64,000 bases of DNA from the NCBI RefSeq assembly GCF_048771995.1, contig NC_133064.1, forward strand, positions 31,723,001-31,787,000, given 5' to 3'. The notes beneath the pieces are model-generated. The model was not told where the DNA came from, did not search any database, and saw only the letters and a list, made by a program, of their open reading frames with translations. The translations under genes and the position numbers were made by a program. Source of the DNA: Taeniopygia guttata. Taxonomy: Eukaryota; Chordata; Aves; Passeriformes; Estrildidae. Positions 1-10,749 of this stretch are shown piece by piece; the first letter of the stretch is position 1, and each line of letters opens with the position of its first letter.

Positions 1-480
1 TGCCCATCTTTTCCATTTAGGGTTGTTTTTCATCTCCAAAACCCCCTCCCATGATTCCACTGGATTATTTTGCATCCCAGTCCTAGAATGGTAGTGAGGG
101 TGGGGGGAGGTAGGTGATTCCCAGGAGCAATTAGCTAATCAACATTTCAATGTCAGTACTTAGCCCAAGCCAAGTGTCCCAGCCAGGCTGTTTTGTTCAT
201 AACAATAGCAAAACTGCATAGTTTACTGAGAGTAATTAGATAAGTTCAAGATTCTTTAGCTCATATTCAAGACAAACTTTGAACTTTATTTGTAGCAGTT
301 TTCTGAGACTTAACTATAATTAGTATATAAAACTTCACTGTCATCTTTATCAGTTGCCTACTTTTACTCCACAGTTTTAACAAAGTAATGTTATTATAAA
401 TTTTTCAGAATAGTTGTTATTTACCTTAATGTTTTGAAGTGATACGCTGAATAAATAGACTCTACAACCTGATGTAGTTA
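1..480. other. AT-rich non-genic sequence
   Basis: No coding region, RNA gene or repeat end was recognised here. The short open frames are not supported by any family resemblance. Confidence 0.4.
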
Positions 481-1440
481 TAAAGTGGGTATGTATGTCA
501 GCGCCCAGCAGAAGCGAGATAGCTCTCCAAAAATTTGTGCTCCGAGCCTCGGTCTGACCCACATCTTTATTCACAAAGGTGTTCCATATTTCCATATGCA
601 ATACATTACACAACCTTTCCATGCATATTCAACCCCTGCCCCCCCCACCCCCCCCCCAGATCCTCGCCTCTCATGCTAAGTAGGTCCACACCTGTCGCTG
701 TCGAGGCAGGATGGGAATGAGAAGACTCATTCAGAAGGCTGTGAGAGTGAAACTCCGATTTATTCAAAATACACTGCTCTTTTATACAGAGCTTCGCAAA
801 GGCCAAATCCATTGGTCCTAAAGTGAAAACAACCTAGAACATTGGTTCAGAGTGCTTGACGCACAGTGATAGAACTTAACTATAAACAATGTGAGAACAA
901 GAGAGATAAAGAATTATTTTCATTCCTTCCCAGCTCTTTCCCAGGCTTTTTGCCTGGCTAGAAACTCTCGTTTTCTGTCTTTGACTGAATCTGAGATCTA
1001 CACACACCCTTCTGGGCATGCGTGGTTTGCTGTGCTGGTCGCACAGGGGTCTCTCGGTGGTCTCTGAGGCTGAAGATTGTGGTCTTCCTCATGATTGAAC
1101 TTTTGAACTTTTCTCCTTTGCACGTGCGCTTTTGGTCCTTTGGTGCTTATCTGAGTATATCTGTCAGTCTTGATAAGCTTGGAGCCAGAGGAGCCCCTTT
1201 ATCTAGGTTCTTTGCATCTCTTGGTCTCCTCCGGTCTTGTTCTTTATGCAAGAAGCTTGAGAAATTTGCATTTTCCTATGCCCTTTGTACCATGGCAGAG
1301 GTTTCTTAAGTAAAAGGTTAAAACTCATCACATAATTCTACAAGCTAACATTTAAATGCTTAATTCATTTTGTTAACTCAAGTGAACTCCAAAAATCTCC
1401 ATTTCAGTTTAACTGCTGCATGACAAATTTTCAGTAACCT
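481..1440 (-). repeat. probable decayed LTR-type repeat hosting a younger LTR
   Basis: The stretch from about 481 to 692 and 1,003 to 1,440 has GC-rich, LTR-like composition. A reverse-strand AATAAA (TTTATT on the plus strand near 565) lies in it. It was split by the solo LTR at 693-1,002. Its own ends and target duplication could not be found, so the class is an inference. Confidence 0.3.
693..1002 (-). mobile_element. 310-bp solo LTR, 6-bp TSD CACACC
   Basis: Read on the minus strand it begins TGTAGATCTC and ends GACAGCGACA. It has a TATA box (TATAAAAGAG) and an AATAAA signal in the right order. CACACC occurs immediately before (687-692) and after (1,003-1,008), a 6-bp target duplication typical of betaretrovirus-like (class II) elements. 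The CA-rich flank makes the duplication slightly less secure than elsewhere. Confidence 0.75.
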
Positions 1441-1451
1441 TTTTGTAATAA

Positions 1452-1795
1452 TGTTACAGTGAGCTCATGGGCATTCTGTTTCCCCTTCCCCGGGACCCTG
1501 TGACTCTGATCAAGATAACCCTGGATCCCTCCTTTCTGCCCCAACGGGGTTGGCGGAGAGCCAGGGAAGCCCACCCTCTACAAAGTCTATATAGACCCCT
1601 GACATTTCCTGTTCGTCCTCTTTTGCCCCGCTCTCCCCCAAGGACATCACAGAATAAAGAGAGCTGAACCAACTTATCTCGGGGTAAGAGCCTCTTTTGG
1701 AAATCTTTGCCATCTCCTGTTATTCCTCCCCTCACAGCCTTAGATCTCTGAGCTAGCCTGATTATTCAGGGGGCTGTGTGAGGGGGGGAACCACA
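1452..1795 (+). repeat. 5' LTR of ERV-1
   Basis: Begins TGTTACAG and ends ACCACA. It holds a TATA-like TCTATATAGACC near 1,588 and an AATAAA signal near 1,654, followed by a GT-rich stretch. It pairs with the 3' copy at 8,149-8,492, which has identical length. Confidence 0.95.
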
Positions 1796-1797
1796 GC

Positions 1798-1815
1798 TGG
1801 CGCCTAACGTGTGCT
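1798..1815 (+). promoter_or_regulatory. primer binding site, tRNA-Lys type
   Basis: TGGCGCCTAACGTGTGCT begins 2 nt after the 5' LTR. It closely resembles the known Lys-1,2 primer site, with a few mismatches. From about 1,816 to 2,400 follows an untranslated leader. An open frame spans it but shows no gag-like content. Confidence 0.85.
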
Positions 1816-2400
1816 GCCGATAAGCCCACGCTGAAGCTGGAGTCCCTATTTCAGTGGATCTCAATAGCTTTTGGGACAGTTAACTGCCCTATTACTCTAG
1901 CTGCCTTTAAAGGCTTTGAGTGACAGGGAAAAGTCAGGGACCTTGCCTGAGTACCCCAGGCGAGCCGGCTGGAGACGGACCCCAGACAAGTTTACAGACG
2001 AACCCCGCAGTTCATAGGCTTGGTAAGTCCTTCGTTCGCGTCACCCCGGGATCGCGCCTGGCTGGGAGGATCATTACCATAGTGACTGCGGGGAGCTGCT
2101 TGCGTGAGGGTGAGCCAGGAACCCTGTGCAAGCCAGCTTGGAACCGGCCGGCTGAGAGTACCCATGTTCCCCGGGGGAGAAGTGCCGGGAGGGAGCCAAC
2201 AGCAGCTCTGGCACAGCAGTGGGAGAACCCCGCTGTCCCAGAGCTAGGGCAGGAGCTGCTCCAGCAAGTGGCAAGACGAACGCCCTTCCCCCCCCCCCCC
2301 CCCACGCTTGGATCCCGTGATATGATACGGTGGGAATTCAAACAATTCATGCTGTGTTACAAAGTCTGGTGGAGAATAGACCAGCGATACGATTAAAATA

Positions 2401-4156
2401 ATGGGTGCAAAAGTATCAGTGGAACAAAAGAGCATACTAAAACACCTTAGTAATATTTTAAACAATGTATTGTTCTCAAATAAGCTCCTCCTGCATTTTG
2501 TATGCTGGATACTAGCAGAAATACCTAACTTTACTGTGCAAGAACTGAATTTGCTTTCTTTTGGGGACCAAATTGAACAGATATTAACTTTAAAAGTCGA
2601 AAATGGTGAACATAAAGCTTCTCGGTTGTTTCTGATACTTTTACAAGCCTAAAAAAGATTTTTGAAGCAGAAAAAAGCATACAAACACAGATTCACAGTC
2701 CAAATGATCCCTTTTCCCCCACCTACCCACTTCCTCAATATCCCAGCTCTGATACCCCTTCACCCACCCTGTACCCTCTTCTAACACCTGGTTCTCCTGA
2801 GAAAAAATAGTCCGGAGTTATTTTCAGAGGGCACTGCAGTGTCTCTGAAACCCACGCGGCAGTATAATGGCAGTGACCATGCGCTCCGTGCCCCTGCCCC
2901 TGCACCTCCCCCTCCCCCTCCCTCTCACAGCTTTCTCCTGCCCCCACCCACTCGCCCCTCCTGCAATCCCTTCCGAACTCCCACAGCCCCTCCACACCCT
3001 CCTTATCAGACCCAGCCCCCACGTTGCCCCGGGAATGGGAACGGGGGCAGGGCTGGCCCCTGCACAGCTCCCAGCCCCAGCTCTGAGGACAGGGCACGGG
3101 GAGGTCAGAGCAGCCCAGCCGCACGCGGCATGGGCGGGGCCGGAGTCTCCACCACGGCACAGACAGCCGGGGAAGGGGGGTGTCAGCTGCCTCTCACCGG
3201 GACTAGAGAGGTGGTGGGGGGACATAACCCTGCCTCTACCGGCATTAGAGAGGAATCTATACAATCTGTAGCACTGGTTGCCTATTTAGGAAGGAGAAAC
3301 GGTAACAGAACATATCACCCACTACCATATAGAGACAAAACTGAAATATGTAAAGTTCAGAGAGAATTTGGTAGGTCCCAGTGAGATTTTTAAAGGGATG
3401 ATAAGGACAACTTTCAATTCAAATGAAATGGTACCTAAAGATATCACAGGTTTATTTAAATGTTTACTAACACCTTCTGAATATGAGATATGGGAAAATA
3501 AGTGGAAGTTAGCTTTGATAGTAGTCTTACAAGAAATAAAACATACACCCAGTGAATCCATTGACAGTGATGGCAATCCTATTACAATGCATCATTTATG
3601 CGGTACAGGAGACATACAATGCCCAGAAAAACAAACCAGACTGTTATCTAGATCAGTTTTGGAAAAAATCTGTAATGCTGCAGAAAAAACATTTTTTCAA
3701 TTACCAGTAACTGAGGCTAAGGGCAGCTATATTAACATTAAACAGTTTCCTTCTGAGAGTTTTTTACAGTTTGTGGATCATTTCAGAAGCCAAGTTGAAA
3801 ACCAGGTGCAAGACTCTAGGGTACAAACAGAGCTGATTAAAGAAATGGCTCAGAGGAATGCAAATGAGACCTGTCGTAGAATTATTCTCAGTCTTCCTCT
3901 CAAACCAGCACCTAGTCTTGCTCAGATGATTGATGCCTGCACCAGGAGAGCAGAGCTGCTCGATCCCCCTGACAGTCATACAACATCTGCAGAACTACAG
4001 CCTGTTGCCACTGCTGCACCAAGTCCAAGGAGGCAACCAATGTCATCACAACAGCTGCAGCACATCATCTGCCTGTGTTGCAAGAAACCAGGACACTTTG
4101 CCAGAAACTGTCCTCAAAACCAGAACCAGAGACAGATCAACAAACAAAAAAACTGA
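2401..4156 (+). pseudogene. gag: ERV-1 gag, disrupted
   Basis: Translation would start at 2,401 with MGAKVS, a myristoylation-type N-terminus of a matrix protein, but this frame stops at 2,650. A proline-rich linker follows (about 2,700-3,250). The capsid begins in the frame ending at 3,384 and continues in another frame from about 3,368, so there is a frameshift near 3,370. The capsid part contains a major-homology-like block (IKQFPSESFLQFVDHF, about 3,739-3,786). One CCHC zinc knuckle of nucleocapsid (CCKKPGHFARNC) lies near 4,075-4,113. The second knuckle usual in betaretroviruses is not recognisable. Gag would have formed the virion core. Confidence 0.88.
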
Positions 4157-4340
4157 GTGTACAGCGCGTGCCTGCTGCCAAAACAACTGCGCACAAAGAT
4201 ATAAATATAGCGGGACCCACAGGGGACAATGCCTCTCTCTTAACAAATAAGGGTGAGGGTGGGAATCATGGGGAGAGAAAAATAAAAATGTTAAATGTAT
4301 AACTAACAAGGTTTGGCAGCCATTAGGCCGACCTCGCCTA

Positions 4341-5012
4341 ATGACTGCCACAGGATTTCATTTCAGAACCACTGATTGGCAAGTTATTCTAGTGGACCTG
4401 CCAAACAGCTCACAAGACCTGCAGGCGTGCGATATGGAACTGGACAGTGAGTCTTTTGTTATTGGAGACACAGCATACACACCTCCTGAGATTGAAATAG
4501 TTCCCATGACCACTAAGGGAAAAATATCCAGTCTTATGTTGTTGGCATCCTGTCTACACCCTCCATTTTATGTAGAAAAGGGGCAAATTCTGGCACAAGC
4601 CATTCCCATCCCAGTAGAAATAACAGTAGAAGGAAAATCACCAGAAGTCTACTGGGCTGAGGTAGTAGAAGAGGATAGACCCTCGATGGCATGCAACGTA
4701 GCACATGGGTCAGAGCACCTTCAGGTGGAAGGGGTTCTAGACACAGGTACAGATATCACAGTGATACCTAAGACCATGTGGCCACCGCACTGGGAATTGC
4801 AACCTGTGGCAGGAAAACTTCAGGGTATAGGAGGAACCACATGGGCAAAAATTTTAAAAAATGTTGTGCAATTTGAGGGACCTGATGGGAAATTGGCAAG
4901 TGTTCGCCCATTTGTGGCAGACTATAAGGCTCCTCTGTGGGGGAGAGATACCATGTCCCAATGGGGAGTCCAGTTAATCATTCCTAAGACACCCCAGGAT
5001 TTTTGGAAGTAG
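4341..5012 (+). CDS. pro: ERV-1 dUTPase-like segment plus aspartic protease
   Basis: The 223-residue open frame has two parts. The first (about residues 1-100) ends in YVEKGQILAQAIPIP, which resembles the C-terminal part of retroviral dUTPases. The second is an aspartic protease with the active-site motif LDTGTD (DTG codons at 4,740-4,748) and a flap-like GIGG. A dUTPase fused ahead of the protease in its own frame is the arrangement of MMTV and HERV-K. The frame overlaps pol and lies +1 relative to it, so pol would need a -1 ribosomal frameshift. The start is only the first Met; the natural product would be a Gag-Pro fusion. Confidence 0.85.
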   Translation: MTATGFHFRTTDWQVILVDLPNSSQDLQACDMELDSESFVIGDTAYTPPEIEIVPMTTKGKISSLMLLASCLHPPFYVEKGQILAQAIPIPVEITVEGKSPEVYWAEVVEEDRPSMACNVAHGSEHLQVEGVLDTGTDITVIPKTMWPPHWELQPVAGKLQGIGGTTWAKILKNVVQFEGPDGKLASVRPFVADYKAPLWGRDTMSQWGVQLIIPKTPQDFWK

Positions 5013-6160
5013 CCACTGTGGAGCGCCCTTCCCACAAGTTAAAGTGGTTGGATAACACCCCAAAGTGGATAGCACAGTGGCCTTTGAGTAGTGAGAAACT
5101 CGAGGCGCTTGAAAAACTTCTGGAGGAGCAGTTAGCTCAAGGACACCTGCAAGAGACAGACAGCCCTTGGAATTTCCCAGTGTTTGTAATAAAGAAGCCT
5201 GGGAAGGACAAGTGGAGATTGCTCCACGATCTCAGAGAAATAAACAAAATTGTGGGGGACATGGGACCTCTCCAACCGGGAATGCCTAGTCCAGCTATGC
5301 TTCCCCAGGATTGGAAATTAGCTGTATTAGATATAAAGGACTGTTTCTTCCAAATTCCATTGCACCCTGAAGATGCCCCGAGGCTTGCATTCTTGGTTCC
5401 TACCATCAGTCGGGAAGCCCCAATGAAACGCTATCACTGGAAAGTTTTGCCCCAAGGTCTAAAATCCAGTCCTTTCATATGCCAACAGTATGTAGCAGCA
5501 CTACTGTCTCCAGTACGTGCAGAGAGAAAGGATGCCATCATCCTTCACTACATGGATGATGTGCTTATGTGTGCTCCCAATGACTCTATACTCCAATACA
5601 CGCTTGACCTAGTGGTTAAAGTTTTAACCTCTGTTGGATTTCAATTGCAGAAAAACAAAGTTCAAAGAATGACACCTTGGAGATACCCGGGCCTGGAAAT
5701 CTCTGCAAGGACTATTGTCCCACAGAAATTGGAGATCAATTGCACCCCCAGAACACTAGCAGGCCTCCACTCGCTCTGTGGGTCTTTAAATTGGGTAAGG
5801 CCCTGGCTAGGCCTCACAAATGAGGACCTAGAACCTCTCTTCAATTTATTGAAGGGGGAGAGGGAGCTGGCCTCCCCCAGGGAACTGATCCCAGAGGCAA
5901 AGACAGCAATTGAAAAGGTACAGAAGGCCTTGTCAGAAAGGCAGGCACATCAGTGTGACCCAAACGTGCCTTTCCAGTTCATTGTTCTAGGAAAGTTGCC
6001 ACACCTGCATGGGTTGATTTTCCAATGGACCGAGGGGCAGAAGGATCCACTTTTGACCATAGAATGGGTTTTCCTATCGCTCCAAAGATCCAAAACCATC
6101 ACTAGGCCACAAGAGCTGATAGCAAAGCTGATTCAGAAGGCCAGGGTGAGGTTGTGCTAA
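5003..6160 (+). pseudogene. pol: ERV-1 pol, reverse transcriptase part
   Basis: This 385-residue open frame is a retroviral reverse transcriptase: PVFVIKKPGKDKWRLLHDLR, then LDIKDCFFQIPL, then LPQGLKSSPFICQQ, then the catalytic YMDD at 5,549-5,560, followed by thumb and connection segments. The frame ends at a stop at about 6,158. Further stops separate it from the RNase H frame at 6,248, so a full pol product cannot be made without readthrough. The RT core itself looks uninterrupted. The first Met is not the real start, because translation would enter from pro by frameshift. Confidence 0.92.
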
Positions 6161-6247
6161 TTAGCAGGGTGTGACTTTGCATGTATCCACCTTCCAGTCA
6201 GGCTTTCTGAGGAGGGAAGGAACTCTCCTGAGAGACTGACCAAAGGG

Positions 6248-7720
6248 ATGTTTGAGCATTTGCTCCAGAGCAGTGCCGGTCTCCAGCTATCCCTGGACAG
6301 CTACAGGGGACAAATATCAGTCCATGCCCCGTCTCACAAGTTGTTCAATGAGGAAATCTACCTTATTCCTCAAGAGAAAAGGAGCCGGAGGGCACTCAGG
6401 GCTCTCACAGTGTTCACGGATGCCTCTGGGGCTTCCCACAAGTCGGTGATGACGTGGAGAAATCCACAGACTCAGCACTGGGAGGCTGATGTTGAGCTTG
6501 TGGAGGGATCCCCCCAGGTGGCTGAACTGGCTGCAGTGGTGAGAGCTTTTGAGAAGTTTTCTGAGCCATTCAACTTGGTGACAGACTCTGCTTATGTGAC
6601 AGGAGTAGTGTCCAGGGCAGAGCAGGCTGTGCTCAAAGAAATAGAGAATGAACATCTCTTCAGGTTGCTCTCAAGGCTGATTTATTTAATCTCTCACCGA
6701 GAGCATCCATTCTTTGTGATGCATGTGAGGTCGCACACTGATTTGCCAGGTGAGATTGCAGAGGGGAATCGCAAAGCAGACTCCCTTGCTGCACCAGTCG
6801 AAAAAGCACGTCTCCCTGATGTTTTCCAACAGGCAAAGCTAAGTCACCAGCATTACCATCAGAATGTGCCAGGTTTGATTCGACAGTTCCAGCTAACACG
6901 GAGTCAGGCCCGAGCCATTGTGACCAACTGTCCTAATTGCCAGCTCCAGGCAGTGCCATCGTTGGGCACGGGGGTAAACCCCAGAGGCCTTAGCAGCTGC
7001 GAGGTATGGCAGACAGACATCACACACATTCAGAGTTTTGGTCTCCTTGAATGCGTTCATGTAAGCGTGGATACATTCTCAGGTGCAGTGTATGCCTCTT
7101 CTCATATAGGACAAAAGGCTGCACATGTCAAACAACACCTAGTGCAAGCATTTTCAGTATTGGGGGTGCCAAAAATGATCAAAACAGATAATGGCCCAGC
7201 GTATATATCCAAGGAGTTTCTGGAATTTCTCCAACAGTGGGGAGTGGAACATAAGACCGGCATTGCCCACTCCCCCACAGGTCAAGGTGTAGTCAAGCGT
7301 GCACACCAGACGCTCAAACAGGTATTGAAGAAACAAAACAGCTCAGCTCTGTGGATGTCTCCACGAGAGACGCTCTGTAAAGACATGTTTACCATCAATT
7401 TTCTGAACTGTTCATTTGAAAATATGAGTCCACCTGTTGCACTTCACTTTAACAGTGGCAACCAGATCAAATTGTGTCAGCATCCCCCGGTCTTGATTAG
7501 GGATCCAGAAACTTGGGAAACCAAGGGTCCCTATGAACTTGTAACCTGGGGTCGTGGCTATGCATGTGTAGCTACTCCCTCAGGCCCTCGGTGGATTCCC
7601 CAGAAGTGGGTGAAACCTTTTGTCCCCAAGAATCCAGGTCAGACAAAAGAGGACAGGAAGCAGGTAGCTGATGCTTCAAAGAGTAGACGCCGCCGGATGG
7701 AAGAAGAAGAATGCTCCTAA
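6248..7720 (+). pseudogene. pol: ERV-1 pol, RNase H and integrase part
   Basis: A 490-residue open frame that continues pol. RNase H is shown by FTDAS, then a glutamate block, TDSAYV and RSHTDLPG. The integrase zinc domain follows with HQHYH and CPNC. The catalytic core has D in WQTDITH, D in TDNGPAY, and exactly 35 residues later a lysine (codon AAG at 7,295-7,297) where the family has the third catalytic residue, glutamate. A C-terminal DNA-binding segment with WIPQKWVKP follows. The frame is long and open, yet the Glu-to-Lys change predicts loss of strand-transfer activity. Confidence 0.92.
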
Positions 7721-7814
7721 GCGTGAATTCCTTCCGTCAGAAACTGAAACTTTAACATGTTCTTAAAATGTCTGTTTTTCCCTTTTAGAGAAAACCTACC
7801 TCCCACTCAACCCT

Positions 7815-8099
7815 GTGATGAACCGCATGCAAGTTGTCATCCTGCAAATGCTGAAAAGAATGTTTAAGGGCTGGGGATTCATGGGGTGGTGGACATCTAT
7901 TGTTAGATCAATTTTGTTACTCCTTGTTATTTTGTTCCTTGTAACCTTGGTGTTCGGGATCCTGCATCACTTGATTTTCAAAGCTATCAAGGGTCTCATA
8001 CCTTCTACCTCAGAAGTCAACCACATAGAGTTGGCTAACCTGAGGAGGCCTGACTATGCCACCAACTGTAGGTGGTGGGAAACCCATACTCAGGGTTGA
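7815..8099 (+). pseudogene. env: ERV-1 env remnant (transmembrane anchor and tail)
   Basis: Only a 94-residue frame remains where env should be. It has a strongly hydrophobic stretch (SILLLLVILFLVTLVFGILH) that suits a membrane anchor, followed by a short polar tail. The gap between the pol stop (7,720) and the 3' LTR is only about 430 bp, so surface and most transmembrane subunit sequence has been deleted. Loss of env is common in elements that spread within germline cells. An origin as a retained accessory frame cannot be excluded. Confidence 0.7.
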
Positions 8100-8138
8100 A
8101 TTGAGCCCAGTGAATTCCTGTAACCTTGTTTAACAAAT

Positions 8139-8148
8139 AAGGGGGAGG
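8139..8148 (+). promoter_or_regulatory. polypurine tract of ERV-1
   Basis: AAGGGGGAGG lies directly before the 3' LTR, the expected plus-strand priming site. Confidence 0.9.
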
Positions 8149-8492
8149 TGTTACAGGGAGCTCATGGGCACTCTGTTTCCCCTTCCCCAGGACCCTGTGA
8201 CTCTAATCAAGATAACCCTGGATCCCTCCTTCCTGCCCCAACGGGGTTGGCGGAGAGCCAGGGAAGCCCACCCTCTACAAAGTCTATATAGACCCCTGAC
8301 ATTTTCTGTTCATCTTCTTTTGCCCCGCTCTCCCCCAAGGACATCACAGAATAAAGAGAGCTGAACCAGCTTATCTCGGGGTAAGAGCCTCTTTTGGAAA
8401 TCTTTGCCATCTCCTGTTATTTGTCCCCTCACTGCCTCTGATCTCTGAGCTAGCCTGATTATTCGGGGGGCAGTGTGAGGCGGGGAACCACA
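8149..8492 (+). repeat. 3' LTR of ERV-1
   Basis: 344 bp from TGTTACAG to ACCACA, with TATA-like and AATAAA signals as in the 5' copy. It differs from the 5' LTR at about 17 sites by eye and is followed by the target duplication TAATAA. Confidence 0.95.
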
Positions 8493-8498
8493 TAATAA

Positions 8499-8867
8499 TA
8501 GTTTAAAGAAGCTAATTCTTGTTGTGAAAAAAGGCATTCACTTGTGTTAAAATTTTAGAAGTTTAATAGTAATAAAAATTTGGAAAATAAAAATGTGGAC
8601 AATCAAAGTTAGGACAATAAAAGACAATAAAAAGCAAAGAATTATGGATGTCTGGGAACTTTTGCTCTGCCACAAAAGCGCACCTTGCTAACAAAGGATT
8701 ACCCCTTAAAAGCAATAGCCTATTGCATATTCATATATCTCATACATGATTCAAACATTCTTATTCAAACTATGGGTATTTCTGCTTAATTTCAACTCCC
8801 CCCCTCATCTTGGAAATCAATTGTTTTGGTCCCTCAAAGTCTGGGTCTTCCCGATAAGGAGGCAATA
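8499..8867. other. AT-rich non-genic sequence
   Basis: No gene or defined repeat end was recognised. The sequence is rich in AATAAA-like runs and continues at 10,242 beyond the inserted LTR. Confidence 0.35.
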
Positions 8868-10236
8868 TGTCGTGGTTTGACATGGAAAAGAATTTTCTTG
8901 GGAGGAAGAGGGTCAGGCCAATCAGTGGTCGGGGTTGGATACTGGCGTTTGGGCTGACCATTGAAGGCTGGACACACCTCTGAGAACACAGAGGGGTTAA
9001 AAGCAGAACTCCCAGGGGAACTGGCTCTCTTTGGTTCCGGTCATCAGGGAGTGCAGTGCAGAGTCTCCCCTGCCCAGCCCGTGGCTTGGTGGGGGAGGGG
9101 AGCCATGTGGCCCAGGTTGAGGTAGGCTGAAGGGTGGAGGGGCCGGAACCGGCTCCAGCTCCCTGTGGATGGAAGGGTGGAGAAATCTGGGATGTTTCCG
9201 TTCCCCCCCCCCAAGAGTCTCTCTGGAAAGAGAGAGAGACAGAGACGGCTGGCACCGGCAGAAGAGGTGGAAGGGGGGGAACAGCGTGGGAGCTGGAGCC
9301 TGGGCCAAGAGCCATCCAGGAAGTCGGGATGTTTAACCCTTCCTTGGGAAATGAAAGCTTTGTGAAATTTTACCCCTCTTTGGTTTGAAAGAGAAGAAGA
9401 GAGACAGCCTGGGACCTGAGATGTTAGGAAAAGAAGGTTGGGGGGAAGATGATGGAGTGGCTTTTTGCTGGACTATTTCTTGTGAGCTGTAGACTGAACT
9501 AATTTCTCCTCCAAGAGAAAGACTGCATTTTAGGAGGATGCATGGAGAGCCAAGAGACCTGCTTCAGCAGCTGAGAAAGACAGGAGTAGAGTGAACAGAG
9601 AAAAGTTGAGGAGGGTTGTGGTGATGCCCCCTGTCTTCAGAGAAGATCTCTGTTCTTGGACCCTCAGCCCCAAGAGGAAATGGGGGGGACTGCGGTCCCA
9701 ATAATGAAAAACTGAACTGTTGTTCTCTTTTTTTTCCTCTTGGCAAAGCATCCTTGAAAAGGAATCCTAGGAGCGGTCTGTCCATGTATGGTGGTGAGAC
9801 CACTGTGCATGGAAAGGAGAGTGTCCCACTGGCAGATTTTCTCTGGGTGGTGCCATGTGTGACATGGAAACACAAGAGGTGGCAGCTGTGTTTTCTGGGG
9901 TCTATGGCACAGGAGGGACTCCTCTCTCCCTCGATGGACCGAGTATTGATTATCTGAAGGGTGGGAACCTGATTGGGGGACCAAGTTGTGTCTCAATGTG
10001 GTTTGTTGGAATTGGGGGGGGGAGGAGGAGTGTTTTGGAAGGTTTTAATTTTGGATTTAGTGTGTGGTTTTTTTTCTTCCTTTTTCCTTTTATAGTAGTA
10101 GTAGTTTAATAAAGTTTCTCCTTTGTTATTAAGCTTGGGCCTGCTCTGCTCTGTTCCTGATCGTATCTCACAGCAATCATTTGGGGGTTGCATTTTCATG
10201 GGGGCACTGGCATTGTGCCAGTGTCAAACCATGACA
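8868..10236 (+). mobile_element. 1.4-kb solo LTR, family T copy a, TSD CAATA
   Basis: Starts TGTCGTGGTTTGAC and ends GTCAAACCATGACA, so the ends are near-perfect 14-bp inverted repeats. CAATA stands on both sides (8,863-8,867 and 10,237-10,241). An AATAAA signal near 10,109 lies about 125 bp before the end, and a TAGTAGTAG microsatellite sits just ahead of it. A hairpin (CACTGGCA/TGCCAGTG) sits just inside the 3' end. This copy is clearly diverged from copies b, d and f. The open frames across it are chance. Confidence 0.9.
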
Positions 10237-10241
10237 CAATA

Positions 10242-10749
10242 ATTCTTCTCTTAAGATCTTAGTGTCTTGTTGCTGTTATCTCTATGCGAAGAATTTCTTA
10301 TCTTATCCATTCCTTGAGCTAGTTACAAAAAGTATCTTACATCACATAGTTCTATTTTAATATTATGCTATAGCCTAAAAACTATATTTACCACACTACT
10401 TAAAAGAGATTAATACAGCATAACTTTCCAACATAACACATATAGTATTCATATTAATATTTGCAAAGAGCCAATCATATAATATTCATTTTCCACACTT
10501 GTTAAGATTAATTTTGTTTAGTGTCAGTGATGTTAACTTTAAGTTCCTTTACGTGTATTTTTTGTTTTACTGATGTTAAGTTTTAGTGAAGTTGATTTAA
10601 AGTTTTATTAAAGCATACCTGTTTAAATTATTATATATAATTCTGTAATATATAATTTAGAATAAATTTGTGCTCAGGACTAAAAAATACAGTATCCTTT
10701 TAAATGGAACCAAGTGACGGGAAAGAGCAATATACACAAGATGAATTCC
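10242..10749. other. AT-rich non-genic sequence
   Basis: Nothing coding or repetitive with definable ends was seen. It is very AT-rich. Confidence 0.35.

Larger units (their letters stand above)
1452..8492 (+). mobile_element. betaretrovirus-like (class II) provirus, ERV-1
   Basis: A near-complete endogenous retrovirus in the order LTR, primer site, gag, dUTPase/protease, pol, env remnant, polypurine tract, LTR. The LTRs are both 344 bp and are flanked by TAATAA on each side (1,446-1,451 and 8,493-8,498), a 6-bp duplication. The lysine-tRNA-type primer site, a dUTPase-like segment ahead of the protease, and a -1 frame relation between pro and pol all fit the MMTV/HERV-K branch. The element is defective: gag carries stops and frameshifts, pol is interrupted between RT and RNase H, the integrase has lost its catalytic glutamate, and nearly all of env is gone. 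By eye the two LTRs differ at about 17 of 344 sites. Confidence 0.93.

Noticed and set aside
1920-2396. 158-codon open frame in the ERV-1 leader
   Set aside because: It lies between primer site and gag start, has no retroviral motif and is low-complexity GC-rich. Best read as untranslated leader.
8868-10236. Family T as a cut-and-paste DNA transposon because of its inverted ends
   Set aside because: TG...CA termini, 5-bp duplications, a polyadenylation signal near the 3' end and no transposase relics fit a solo LTR better. The inverted ends alone are not decisive.
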